DNA of 61,738 nt, taken from assembly GCA_938017975.1 (NCBI GenBank), contig CALIKQ010000037.1, positions 1 to 61,738 on the forward strand, written 5' to 3'. Origin of the DNA: an uncultured Pseudomonadales bacterium (GTDB lineage Bacteria > Pseudomonadota > Gammaproteobacteria > Pseudomonadales > Azotimanducaceae). A program made the position numbers and the translations under genes. Under the pieces are notes generated by a model. It was not told the origin of the DNA, did no database searches, and worked only from the letters and a program-made list of their open reading frames with translations. Positions 53,701 to 61,738 of this stretch are shown piece by piece. Each line of letters starts with the position of its first letter. Within the stretch, counting starts at the first letter, position 1.

Positions 53701-54816
53701 ATGTCTGATGTGCTCGAAACGATTCCCGAAGACCTGCAAGACGATGTGAGTGCTGCGTTAGCTTGGTTCAACGCGCATGAAAATGGTTCGTTTGAAGTGA
53801 CCGGCATTGTTGATCCTCCAGCGGCGTCTGCCGATGTCAAGGATCTTCGTTTGGTACTCTGTGGTGACGGTGTTTGTCGTCAAGAAACCTTCCAAGTGAG
53901 CGCCTCAACTGATCTGCCCACAGTGCGTTGGTTAGGTATAGATCACGCGCAAGACAGTGTTGGCGTTGCTGAACTTGATCCACCTCCTGGCGCAAGAAAA
54001 TCATGGTTAGCCGATGTGGCGGCGGCGCATCCCTTTACTGTGTTGCTGTTTTATCGTGGGTTTTGGTGACCTCCTTGCCGCCTCGAGTTACGAGGCTACG
54101 TTTTCAGCGGAGTGGTCGATGCGATTCGGGCTGCAGGTGGCGAAGTCTATGCGGTCACCAGTGAGCCTCAAGCCCTCGCTTCTCGAGCCCAGGATGAATG
54201 GGAGCTCTCGATTGAGTGTGTAGGCGACCCGCATCAGGAAATCGCCGAGGCTGCACGCCAGCAGGGAATGTTGGATTTGCGAACGAGTGAGGTTGGCGAG
54301 TTTATTACTCGCGATACAACTTGGGGGGTATCCCATCCGAAGGGGTTTTATCAGCCCGGAGTTCTTGCGCTGACCTCTGAGCGTCTCCTGTATCGTTGGC
54401 AGTCTATTCCAAACCGAAAGAATATGGGCGGCGCTGGGGGCAGGCCGACGGAAGATTATGTTTGGCAGAAAGTCCAGGACGCCCTGGCCGATACGTCTGC
54501 AACCGACGCTGGTTTAGACGAGGCACCTATTACAGCGGGGAAGGCGCCACCGTTTTTCTTATTTTCATTGATGCTCATGGCGCACGGTTGGTTTATCCGT
54601 CCTAAAGCATTTACGTATCAGGCAGACGGCGTGAACCCAATGCAGCGATTCCCGTGGGTGCTCATGCGCCTTGTTGCCTTTTTAGGGTGCTGGATGATGG
54701 CTTTCGTGCTGTTGCCTACTGCCTGGGTCGGTTTTGTATTAGCCCTTTATATGCCCATCGCGATTCTGGGTGTTCGAAAGGTTTATCTTACTTTTGCCGT
54801 GGAAGTCCCAGAGTAA
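53701..54816 (+). CDS. Candidate selenoprotein: peroxiredoxin-like protein with UxxC motif
   Basis: A 371-codon frame interrupted only by an in-frame TGA at codon 123 (54067-54069). Before it reads LLFYRGFW, after it PPCRLELRGY, so the codon sits exactly where the first Cys of CxxC (RGxWCPxC) stands in AhpC/TSA-like proteins, giving W-U-P-P-C with C126. The downstream part keeps family features (GGEVYAVTSEPQ, VSHPKGFYQPGVLALT) and the frame is unbroken to 54816, so this is not decay. A SECIS-like hairpin follows the TGA. If read without Sec, the gene would stop at residue 122 and the second half would start at 54112. Residues 1-75 form an unrecognised N-terminal domain, and residues 285-360 contain two or more transmembrane helices. 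Sec-specific machinery is not in this window. Confidence 0.85.
54070..54096 (+). promoter_or_regulatory. SECIS-like hairpin after the in-frame TGA
   Basis: Ten bases after the TGA comes a 17-base hairpin, GCCTCG-AGTTA-CGAGGC (54080-54096): six perfect pairs and a five-base loop with G at position 2. The apical loop begins 17 bases after the UGA. This matches the bacterial SECIS rules (short stem, G among the first two loop bases, spacing 16-37) and the E. coli fdhF element, where a 17-base upper hairpin is 11 bases from UGA. Folding was done by eye. Confidence 0.8.
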
Positions 54817-54871
54817 CGGCTTTTCCCTGAACCATTGTTGCCTGAAACTTTCGGTGATGCGCCGCAACAGG

Positions 54872-55573
54872 CTACTCGCTCGGACGAGCCCGGGCGCGAG
54901 CGATGGCTTCTTCCGCCATCTTGCGCTCAGTGCCGTCAAGCCTGGCCTGCATGCCCTTGTTCATTTCATCGAGAATTTTGGCTGCAAACTCATTGCCTTG
55001 GATTTTGTTCCAATACGCCGACACACGAGATCCATCCAAGATGGGGCTATCAAAACCAAGACGAGGCACCGTGCTGCTACACATCCACAAGGCGGGTACC
55101 AAGGTGCAGTCAGCGCGTGTTAGCGAGTTGCCCACGGCAAATTCGCCGTCGCCAATATGTTTTTCCAGCGCCCCGATTCCGCGCTTTACTTGTCCGATCA
55201 GTAGATCGAGTACAGCTTGCACGCGTGTTTCCGGATTGGCTTGGCTAAGCGACATAAAAATATTATTCATCAGATAAATGTCAGCAATCCTTGAAATAAC
55301 TCTGACATCCGCGCGATCCTTAAGTGAGGCTCCAGTGAGCGCCTTGCCGGGAAATCGCTCGTCAAGATATTCGGAAATGACCTCTGATTCGGGGATGAGG
55401 CCCTCATCGACTTCCAAGACGGGGATTCGACCAATCGGAGAAATCTCATACATTTTTCCCATCATGAACTGTACGGGCAGGTCGAAACTTAACTCGTCCT
55501 GAATGCCCATTGCATAAATTTGCATGCGTACTTTTGCACTGTAGGGGCTGAGATTACCGGTATATAACTTCAT
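54872..55573 (-). CDS. Glutathione S-transferase
   Basis: A 233-residue GST. N-terminal KLYTGNLSPYSAKVRMQIY has a Ser at the catalytic position (S9 or S12), and ISPIGRIPVLEV has the cis-Pro. PESEVISEYLDERFPG binds glutathione. The C-terminal box is GEFAVGNSLTRADCTLVPAL. AAAAGG precedes the ATG. It converges on the UxxC gene, with 55 bases between, an arrangement that links two thiol enzymes. Confidence 0.9.
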   Translation of the reverse strand: MKLYTGNLSPYSAKVRMQIYAMGIQDELSFDLPVQFMMGKMYEISPIGRIPVLEVDEGLIPESEVISEYLDERFPGKALTGASLKDRADVRVISRIADIYLMNNIFMSLSQANPETRVQAVLDLLIGQVKRGIGALEKHIGDGEFAVGNSLTRADCTLVPALWMCSSTVPRLGFDSPILDGSRVSAYWNKIQGNEFAAKILDEMNKGMQARLDGTERKMAEEAIARARARPSE

Positions 55574-56010
55574 AAATCACCTTTTATAACGTGTTAGCTG
55601 TTTTCGCGTTGAGCGATTCCTAGGATGCCTGAGATTGACAGTCCGTCAGCGCTCTGACAATCGACATGTTTTGTGACGAGCAAGCGACAAAGCTATCTTA
55701 CCGATTCACTGTGATGGTTTCGCGAAGGATTCAATCTTAACCAAGCATGGTCTGAATCCTTGGTGAACGTCAAGGAGGCGGTGAGCGCTATTGCGGCTTG
55801 CGCCTTGAGTGCCGACATGGATCACCCATCGCGAAAGGCGGGGTGTGGCTGATTGTGAGAATCGGTCCATGCAAGGATGAATGCGTCTTGATGATCGCAC
55901 AGTGAGGCAACTCATTTCTTGCCCATGACCCTGAAACGGTTCGTGACAAGGAGGTGGGTGATTGAGTCATCAATGCCGCAGATGATTACTTTTGGCAACT
56001 GGGGCAGTGA
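55574..56010. other. Intergenic region without a convincing gene
   Basis: About 440 bases between two minus-strand genes. Short frames there (for example 55706-55915, 55788-55973) lack ribosome sites or recognisable motifs. Nothing else is visible. Confidence 0.4.
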
Positions 56011-57051
56011 CTAATTGTCGGCAATGAAAGCAACAAGTCGGGTCGCCAACACCTCGCCCTGAGTCTCCTGAATGAAGTGACCGGCCGGGATTCTGTCGTG
56101 GGGTAAGCCTTGAGCGCCCGGAATGTTGTCGATTAGCGTATTTTGAATTTTCTCTGAACCCACCAGCATGTCGAACGCACCAAAAACGGTTAAGAAAGGT
56201 TTCGTAAACTGTTGTAACGCTTCCCACGCTGCAAGGCTTGCGTCTACGTCGATCATAGAGGCCATACTGGGTAGGGTGCGAATGCCGGTCATATAAATTT
56301 CAGAAGGAAACGGCGCGTCGTACGCCCGAATCTCATCCGGGGTTAATTTGATGCCGCCGAAGTCCCGTCTGATGTTGTCGCTTGCCCGTAGCTCTGGCCC
56401 TGTTAAAGCGTATGTCATCCATCCTTGAAAAAAATCCGACATGTCTTCTTTGATGTAGCCCTTGTCCTGACAGACCTTGAGGAAATCATCAAAGGTGCGA
56501 ATTGGCGAGTCTGGATCGACTGGGTAGTCTTCTCGTCTGATGCCGAGCGGAATGTTCAAGACAGGTTCAGGCATGAGATTAAGTGCCGTGTTTGAAACCA
56601 TCACTCGCTGAAAGTATTCGGGATGGTGAGCAACTGTGATCAAGCTGGTGAAACCGCCCCAATCTTGGCCAAACAAGGTGATGTCTTTGAGGCCTAATGC
56701 CTGAATCAGCTTTAGCCACCAGGCTGCATGCGCATAGATGGTGTGCGTGTGAAGATCTGTAGGTTTGTCCGATCGTCCCATCCCGATCATATCGGGCGCA
56801 ATGACCCGGCAGCCCGCCGCCGCGATGATAGGAATCATTTTTCGGTAAAGATAAGACCAATCGGGTTGACCGTGAAGCAATAGTACTGTCGGTCCGTCTT
56901 TTGGGCCTTCATCGATGTAATGCATGCGCAGGCCGTCAATTGCTATGTAATGGGGTTGGTATGAAAAGTCGGACAAATTTTCGAACTGCGCCTCGGGGGT
57001 GCGAACGAAGACTCTGCCATCTGCGGTGTGCCGGAGCGGTGAATCCATCAT
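56011..57051 (-). CDS. Haloalkane dehalogenase-like alpha/beta hydrolase (HLD-I type)
   Basis: A 346-residue protein. It has the HLD-I pattern: RTPEAQFENL at the start, oxyanion HGQPDWSYLYRKM (H60-W65), nucleophile D130 with the adjacent halide-binding W131 in FGQDWGG, and catalytic His (PAGHF, about 325). A Trp in the cap (FFQGWMTY) may be the second halide ligand. Note HGQPDW in place of the more usual HGEPTW. HLD-I enzymes hydrolyse haloalkanes to alcohols; many relatives act on natural substrates. The second of three possible start codons (ATG at 57051) has AAGGA six bases upstream. Confidence 0.85.
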   Translation of the reverse strand: MMDSPLRHTADGRVFVRTPEAQFENLSDFSYQPHYIAIDGLRMHYIDEGPKDGPTVLLLHGQPDWSYLYRKMIPIIAAAGCRVIAPDMIGMGRSDKPTDLHTHTIYAHAAWWLKLIQALGLKDITLFGQDWGGFTSLITVAHHPEYFQRVMVSNTALNLMPEPVLNIPLGIRREDYPVDPDSPIRTFDDFLKVCQDKGYIKEDMSDFFQGWMTYALTGPELRASDNIRRDFGGIKLTPDEIRAYDAPFPSEIYMTGIRTLPSMASMIDVDASLAAWEALQQFTKPFLTVFGAFDMLVGSEKIQNTLIDNIPGAQGLPHDRIPAGHFIQETQGEVLATRLVAFIADN

Positions 57052-57578
57052 CAATGTTCCTTTTTCGAAATGGGTCGATCTAGGTAAAACTGGTCAGTTG
57101 CGGTGTTTCGGTTTGACAAAGATCATTCGTAGTCCAATCCACGCAGGTCATATAATAATGGTTGGCATTAATAAAAGGTAGGTGAAATCAATCTAGGCAT
57201 CAAGAAATTCAGGGTAAGGGTTACCAGACGCTGCGCTGGGATATCGGCTAAAAATGTACTCTAGATGTGTGGCTTAACAAGTTGTGCCTTGGTGCCGCTT
57301 CGCGCTTTGGTTCTTTTAAGGTTGATGTTCCTTTTGTCTGTCTGAAGCCGCGATCTAGCCGGACTGATATAAATTAAAATAAATAAAAACAGTAGTTTAT
57401 AAAAATTATCTAATCGTATTTACAGATCTTGAGAGGTGAAATCAATCGACTAGCAATGTTAGGCTTCAAAAGTTTGCATGAGTCTGCGATGGGTATTTAG
57501 GGGGTCTTCTTGGTGTCTGCCGGTGCTAAAAAGACTGCTTCAAGCACCGATTGAGGATCAGCCGTTTACAAGCGTCTC
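57052..57578. other. AT-rich intergenic region
   Basis: Part of a 638-base gap upstream of the TetR gene at 57690. It contains an AT-rich centre around 57370-57420 and no convincing gene. The promoter and palindrome are at its right end. Confidence 0.5.
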
Positions 57579-57623
57579 TTGAAATGACCGGCGATCAGTT
57601 ATATAAATAACTATCGGTCATTT
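57579..57623 (+). promoter_or_regulatory. Promoter overlapped by inverted repeat (TetR autoregulation)
   Basis: A -35 TTGAAA (57579-57584) and a -10 TATAAA (57602-57607) with a 17-base spacer precede the TetR gene. The arms AAATGACCG (57582-57590) and CGGTCATTT (57615-57623) form a perfect outer inverted repeat, with an inner AGTTAT-ATAA-ATAACT palindrome. The repeat covers the whole promoter, as in autorepressed TetR genes, and likely controls the aldehyde dehydrogenase as well. Confidence 0.6.
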
Positions 57624-57689
57624 AAATATGTCTAGGTAGTTCATTTGTAAAAAGACGGTAAAGGCCTGAACCCTAGCAATCAGATCATC

Positions 57690-58382
57690 ATGGGTGATAA
57701 AGCAGTCGTGAGTGGCATTGTTGCAATTAATCAAAGAGCAAGAAGTGCCGAACAAAAGGCGCTGCGGCGCCAAGTGGTCCTAGAAGTTGCTGAGACGTAC
57801 TTTCGCGAGGTTGGCTATGAGGCATTTTCGATGGCCCAACTCGCCAAGAAAGCGGGCTTGGTCAAGGGCACGTTGTATCTTTACTTCACAACGAGGGAAG
57901 AACTTTTTCTGACCTTGTATGAGCAAAGCCTGATGCGATGGGGCCAGGTTTTTATTGGTTCTCTGTCGGAACCCATGACGAGTCGAGCTTACGCCGAGCG
58001 TCTCTATAGCACCGCTCTGATGGATGGCGCTTTCTTACCCTTACTGATAAGGCTTGAACATGTTATCGAGCATAACGTTTCGATTTCCAGACTGATCCAG
58101 TCGAAACGTGTCTTCATACGCCAGGTCGAGGCTTTCGCAGAGGCCACCTCAACTGTCCTGCAATTAAGTGAAGCGCAAGCCAGAGAAGTGGTAAAAACCA
58201 TGGGCGTTTTGTTAATTGGTGCGACGCGATCTGACCAGGGACCATCCCTCGATAACGAGGCACTGCCTCAGGACGTGCAAGCGTTGATTGCCAGCTTTGC
58301 GTCCGAACCGCTCTTTATTAAGAACGCAGTTCGGATTATAGAGGGCATACGCGCTGAAGCTGCCCCACCATCTAATCAATAA
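57690..58382 (+). CDS. TetR family regulator
   Basis: A 230-residue TetR-type regulator. The helix-turn-helix is at about 46-71 (FSMAQLAKKAGLVKGTLYLYFTTREELF). It begins about 67 bases after a promoter-operator palindrome and is 36 bases upstream of the aldehyde dehydrogenase gene on the same strand, so the pair forms an operon regulated by its own product. Confidence 0.9.
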   Translation: MGDKAVVSGIVAINQRARSAEQKALRRQVVLEVAETYFREVGYEAFSMAQLAKKAGLVKGTLYLYFTTREELFLTLYEQSLMRWGQVFIGSLSEPMTSRAYAERLYSTALMDGAFLPLLIRLEHVIEHNVSISRLIQSKRVFIRQVEAFAEATSTVLQLSEAQAREVVKTMGVLLIGATRSDQGPSLDNEALPQDVQALIASFASEPLFIKNAVRIIEGIRAEAAPPSNQ

Positions 58383-58418
58383 CCACAAGTAATCCCATAG
58401 CAGTTTAGGAGAATAGGC

Positions 58419-59879
58419 ATGAGCATCGCAGAGCATGACAACGTTACAGAATTGGGGGTTCAAAACCTTAAGGCATTGGTCGAGCTGCAAAGGCGTCAAT
58501 TTCGAGCTGAGGGTGAGGTCACCTACGCAACCAGAATTGATCGTTTAAAGCGGCTCAAGGCTCTGATCGTTGAAAATAAGACGGCGTTTGCAAACACCAC
58601 CAAGCGCGAGTTTAACGGTGCACGATCTTATGAGTTCAGCTTGTTCTCAGAGTTTGCGTCGAAGGTGGAGGCCATTGACTATTCCATAAAGCACCTAAAA
58701 GCTTGGATGCAACCTGAAAAACGAAAAACCAATAAGCCGATGAATTTTTTAGGAGGAAAGAGCCAGGTCAGGTACTTTCCGAAGGGTGTGGTGGGTATTA
58801 TTTCCCCATGGAATCTACCGTTTGGCTTGACCGTCGCGCCCCTGACCAGTGCGCTGGCCGCAGGCAACCGAGCACTCCTGAAGCCTTCAGAATATGTCCC
58901 CGAAACGGCGGCATTATTTGCTGAAGTGATGCCCCAATACTTTTCTGAGGATGAAGTTGCGGTGGTGACGGGTGGCGCAGATATCAGTCAACGATTTGCT
59001 GAGCTGCCGTTCGACCATCTTCTATTTACAGGATCGACTCGCGTCGGTGCGCAAGTGATGCAGTCGGCATCAAAAAACCTCGTGCCAGTCACATTAGAAC
59101 TCGGCGGCAAGTCACCTGTTATCATCGGTCGTACTGCAAAACTCGATCTCGCTGGAACACGTCTGACCTTTGGTAAGCTATTAAATGGTGGTCAGTTATG
59201 CCTTTCCCCAGATTATGTCTTGGTCCCCAGGGAGCTGGAAAAGGCGCTCATTGCTCGGGTCATTGACGAGGCGCAGGCAATGTACCCCAACATCACTGAA
59301 AACACCGATTACGCTGGTGTTTTTAATGAAAGACACTTCGACCGGTTGCAGCACTATATAGATGATGCTGTTTCCAAAGGTGCGAAACTCACCATTGTTG
59401 GTGCTGATCGGACTCGCGCTTCGGCAGAAAATCGTCGCATGCCACTGCATATACTCCAGAACGTCAGCGAAGACATGCAGGTTATGCAGGAGGAGATTTT
59501 TGGTCCTATCCTGCCGATCATGACCTATTCTGATATTACCGAGGTGCCAGATATGATCGAGCCTCGTCGAACACCGCTTGCGATGTACTATTTTGGCAAA
59601 GATAAAAGTGAAGAGGCGTATTTGCTCAATCACGTGCAAAGTGGCGGGGTGTGTATCAACGATATTACACTGCATTACGTTCAGGAAGATTTGCCGTTTG
59701 GGGGCTTTGGTGCGTCTGGCATGGGGGCCTATCACGGTCCAGAAGGCTTTAAAAATATGAGTCACGCACGCGCCATTTATAGCCAAACCATGATCGATGT
59801 TTTGCCGATCATCGGCGCACGACCGCCTTTTGGCGATAAATTCCGCAAGCGAATTAGCAAAACCCTGGGATTAATTTGA
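58419..59879 (+). CDS. Coniferyl-aldehyde dehydrogenase-type aldehyde dehydrogenase
   Basis: A 486-residue aldehyde dehydrogenase. Catalytic C261 is in NGGQLCLSPDYV and E227 in TLELGGKSP, with the PWNLPFGLTVAPLT and FTGSTRVG nucleotide-binding segments. The LCLSPDYVLVP form and the tail around PFGGFGASGMGAYHGPEGF resemble the coniferyl-aldehyde group rather than the betaine-aldehyde group. It would oxidise aromatic or fatty aldehydes to acids using NAD(P). AGGAGA precedes the ATG. Regulated with the upstream TetR gene. Confidence 0.9.
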   Translation: MSIAEHDNVTELGVQNLKALVELQRRQFRAEGEVTYATRIDRLKRLKALIVENKTAFANTTKREFNGARSYEFSLFSEFASKVEAIDYSIKHLKAWMQPEKRKTNKPMNFLGGKSQVRYFPKGVVGIISPWNLPFGLTVAPLTSALAAGNRALLKPSEYVPETAALFAEVMPQYFSEDEVAVVTGGADISQRFAELPFDHLLFTGSTRVGAQVMQSASKNLVPVTLELGGKSPVIIGRTAKLDLAGTRLTFGKLLNGGQLCLSPDYVLVPRELEKALIARVIDEAQAMYPNITENTDYAGVFNERHFDRLQHYIDDAVSKGAKLTIVGADRTRASAENRRMPLHILQNVSEDMQVMQEEIFGPILPIMTYSDITEVPDMIEPRRTPLAMYYFGKDKSEEAYLLNHVQSGGVCINDITLHYVQEDLPFGGFGASGMGAYHGPEGFKNMSHARAIYSQTMIDVLPIIGARPPFGDKFRKRISKTLGLI

Positions 59880-60097
59880 GTCATCGCTCGAGACGGTTTA
59901 TTGCCTGTTGTTTCGATCCAATTCGGTGACGAGTCAACAGGTGCCGGCTTCCGTGGTGCAGGTGCTTAGACGTCGAGCCCACCCAGGAAGGTCGCGCAGC
60001 CGCGATAGAGGTGGATGGCACCTCCAGCAACAGGAGGCCCTGGCTTTATGCGCCTGATCTAGGTGCGGGCCTTTGCCAAGCGTGCGAAGCTCATGTT
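59880..60097. other. Short convergent intergenic region
   Basis: A 218-base gap between two converging genes. On the minus strand a short natural-looking frame contains an internal TAG, so I do not call a gene. No terminator is clear. Confidence 0.35.
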
Positions 60098-61039
60098 TCA
60101 AGTACCGGTCGGGGAAACGGCTGCAAGCGCGGCCTCGTAGGCGGCGTTATTGTTTTGGCGATGCCACTCGAGCAGTAACATCTTCATGGCCATAGCGACT
60201 GCAACAGGTTGATCGAACATGAGGTGATGAAAGGTGCCCGGCACCGTGACAGTTGGGAGCAGGCCACCAGTTATTGCAAGCATGTGGTCTGCATAAAAAG
60301 CGCCTTCATCTTCTGATTTTTCACCCAGCATGAGCGCGCGCTTCGTTGTGAGTTGGGCGAAGGTGTCCCTTTGGGCGGACCCCATTTCCATGTGGTCAAA
60401 CAAGGCTGGATCAAACTTCCAGGTCCACCCACCGTCCACCGCTTTAAGTCCGTACTCTGCTAAGTGAGCCAAAACAGCAGGGTGTACGCCGGGTTGCTCG
60501 GGTATGAACCGAAAGCGTTTAAGGGCCGCTTCTTTTTCTTCATAAACCCGCAGTTTGCGACCGGGGTCGACGCCTTCTCGCTCTGCTCGAAGCCCCCACT
60601 CCAAGTACTGTTCTGGCGGAGCAGTCGTGAAATCCATGAATAAGATGCCGCCCAATTCGGTATCGTGGTATTTGCCGGTCTCTAGCGCCACCCAACCGCC
60701 AAAGCTGTGTCCCACCACGAAAGGCTTGTCTCCAAGCTCAGCTGCCTGACAGACTTGCCAAACTTCCTCTGCAAGCAGTTCGCCAGTGTAACGCTCGCGC
60801 CAGTCACTGTTGCCGTTACCCGACAAGTCTAAAGCAGCTACACGAAAGTTGTCTGCGAGGAAGGGTGCGGTGAATCGCCACCACTCTAAATGAGCATTGC
60901 TGCCATGGATCAGAACGATCCCAGGGTTACCAATTTTGCCCCACGTTTCAAAGACAATATTGGCACCGGCAACTTCAACGTTGCCTGTTTGTGATGGCAC
61001 AGCGAGTGCTCTTTCTAACCAGAATGGTAAATTCGACAT
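60098..61039 (-). CDS. Alpha/beta hydrolase
   Basis: A 313-residue cytoplasmic alpha/beta hydrolase. The oxyanion strand is VLIHGSNAH, the nucleophile S112 is in VVGHSFGGW, and the catalytic His is in GTFHHLMFDQP near 275. Its Asp acid is not certain. The family includes esterases, epoxide hydrolases and C-C hydrolases; the substrate is unknown. It converges with the aldehyde dehydrogenase and is upstream of a methyltransferase gene in the same orientation. Confidence 0.85.
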   Translation of the reverse strand: MSNLPFWLERALAVPSQTGNVEVAGANIVFETWGKIGNPGIVLIHGSNAHLEWWRFTAPFLADNFRVAALDLSGNGNSDWRERYTGELLAEEVWQVCQAAELGDKPFVVGHSFGGWVALETGKYHDTELGGILFMDFTTAPPEQYLEWGLRAEREGVDPGRKLRVYEEKEAALKRFRFIPEQPGVHPAVLAHLAEYGLKAVDGGWTWKFDPALFDHMEMGSAQRDTFAQLTTKRALMLGEKSEDEGAFYADHMLAITGGLLPTVTVPGTFHHLMFDQPVAVAMAMKMLLLEWHRQNNNAAYEAALAAVSPTGT

Positions 61040-61231
61040 AAGATCTCTTTTGATGCGGTTAAGCTTCTATTTTAGGGAAGTCAGGTGCAGTTAGAAATAC
61101 TTAGGTTAACATCGAGCACTTCTCGGTCGGTCGCTGAAAGCTATGAGCAAGGACTGGTCAGCGTATTTCTTGGTCAGGGTAACGAATCACACTGAGTCTG
61201 TCGTTTGGATCTGTGCGGCTTCTACTGTTTT

Positions 61232-61738
61232 TTAATCGCAATAACCTCTCACGATCCAAAGTGGGTCTCCCGCAGCGGGGGACTGATCCAGGGCCTCGAT
61301 GCCCATCATACCGCTGTTTTCCATATAGGTTGCGACAACCCGGCAACGATCTGAGGGTGGCAGCACATGAAATGCTTGAATGGCTTTTGTGGGAAAGAGT
61401 CTGTGTGACATGGCAACGATGCACTGTCCACCGGGGGTCAGGCAACGGTTTATCTCAGTCATGACTTCCACAGGCTTTACCAGATACTGAATAGAAACTG
61501 CGATTAAAATCGCGTCAAAAGAATCGTCGGCAAAAGGCAGGGTCGGCGTGATGTTCAGATCTTGTACACAATAATGATCAAGCCGTGGATTTGCCCCAAG
61601 TTCAGCTGCGTTCATACCTAGGCCAGAAACATGCGGGTAATCTACATCCTCAGGAAGGTGGGAAATCCATGATGACATCAGATCCAGTACACGACTTTCA
61701 GGCGCAATCTGCGCATGATAAAACGCCGTTAGATTACT
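61232..61738 (-). CDS. Class I SAM methyltransferase, 5' end outside the window
   Basis: A partial gene whose reading frame is open to the right edge; an internal ATG at 61678 is not the start. The visible 168 residues contain RVLDLMSSWISHLP (motif I variant), DLNITPTLPFADDSFDAILI (motif II), and LTPGGQCIVAMSHRLFPTKA (motif III), with a C-terminal part of the fold. SAM-binding is thus expected. The substrate and true length are unknown. The end TAA is at 61232-61234. Confidence 0.8.
   Translation of the reverse strand, partial: SNLTAFYHAQIAPESRVLDLMSSWISHLPEDVDYPHVSGLGMNAAELGANPRLDHYCVQDLNITPTLPFADDSFDAILIAVSIQYLVKPVEVMTEINRCLTPGGQCIVAMSHRLFPTKAIQAFHVLPPSDRCRVVATYMENSGMMGIEALDQSPAAGDPLWIVRGYCD

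Noticed and set aside
59196-59786. A 196-codon minus-strand frame inside the aldehyde dehydrogenase gene
   Set aside because: The sense gene has full catalytic motifs; the antisense protein does not resemble anything and has no ribosome site.
59939-60097. A natural-looking minus-strand frame after the alpha/beta hydrolase gene, beginning with an ATG at 60096
   Set aside because: It meets a TAG after 11 codons; the remaining 30 codons have no start. Too short and broken to support a gene.
1-61738. tRNA, rRNA, riboswitch, prophage, insertion sequence or replication origin
   Set aside because: I looked for cloverleaf arms, rRNA-like blocks, transposase or integrase motifs and origin repeats by eye and saw none. 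A tRNAscan-SE or Infernal run would settle small RNAs.

Overview
The window reads as chromosome of a free-living, probably marine, heterotrophic gammaproteobacterium. This is inferred from gene content, not from a marker gene: there is no rRNA or tRNA here. It holds CYP153-type and other cytochrome P450s, several Fe(II)/2-oxoglutarate oxygenases, short-chain dehydrogenases, glutathione transferases, a haloalkane dehalogenase, a spinster-type MFS porter, a Coq4-like ubiquinone protein and secreted calcium-repeat metallopeptidases. Base composition and coding style are even throughout. I see no integrase, transposase, phage module or CRISPR array, so it looks like catabolic and accessory chromosome made of short operons with TetR regulators beside them.

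Layout. 0-9 kb: ABM-fold protein, metal-dependent amidohydrolase, exported unknown, PhyH oxygenase, alpha/beta hydrolase, dienelactone hydrolase-like protein, sulfotransferase, GH20 hexosaminidase, FKBP. 9-14 kb: possible 32-residue membrane peptide, Zn-ribbon Nudix hydrolase, TetR divergent from a P450, second PhyH oxygenase. 14-22 kb: DUF805 protein, secreted PHB-depolymerase-type esterase, a large secreted M60-type metallopeptidase with calcium repeats and a dockerin-like tail, carotenoid oxygenase, amidohydrolase. 22-34 kb: crotonase, exported DnaQ-type exonuclease lacking one catalytic Asp, Tat-exported flavoprotein, GST-like protein, CYP153 divergent from TetR, Na+/solute symporter coupled to a 66-residue membrane protein, membrane-anchored phosphoesterase, DgkA. 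34-45 kb: amidohydrolase, thiolase, MFS porter, a second metallopeptidase with the same dockerin-like tail, then a TetR regulator facing an SDR (frameshifted)/TfdA-like oxygenase/GST cluster across a 40-bp near-perfect palindrome. 45-53 kb: exported small protein, SGNH hydrolase, Coq4-like protein, SDRs, OsmC, ABM protein, GST, aldo/keto reductase. 53-55 kb: a peroxiredoxin-like gene interrupted in frame by UGA exactly where the first Cys of a CxxC motif belongs, followed by a SECIS-like hairpin; I read it as a selenoprotein. 55-61.7 kb: GST, haloalkane dehalogenase, TetR plus coniferyl-type aldehyde dehydrogenase operon, alpha/beta hydrolase, and a methyltransferase running off the right edge.

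How the parts may work together (inference): oxygenases and P450s activate hydrophobic lipids or aromatics; SDRs, aldehyde dehydrogenase, thiolase and crotonase oxidise them toward acyl-CoA; GSTs, OsmC and the UxxC redox protein deal with electrophiles and peroxides; secreted peptidases, esterase and hexosaminidase suggest feeding on particles or glycoproteins. The strongest leads are the candidate selenoprotein, the duplicated dockerin-like tail on two unrelated metallopeptidases, and three palindromes placed as TetR operators.
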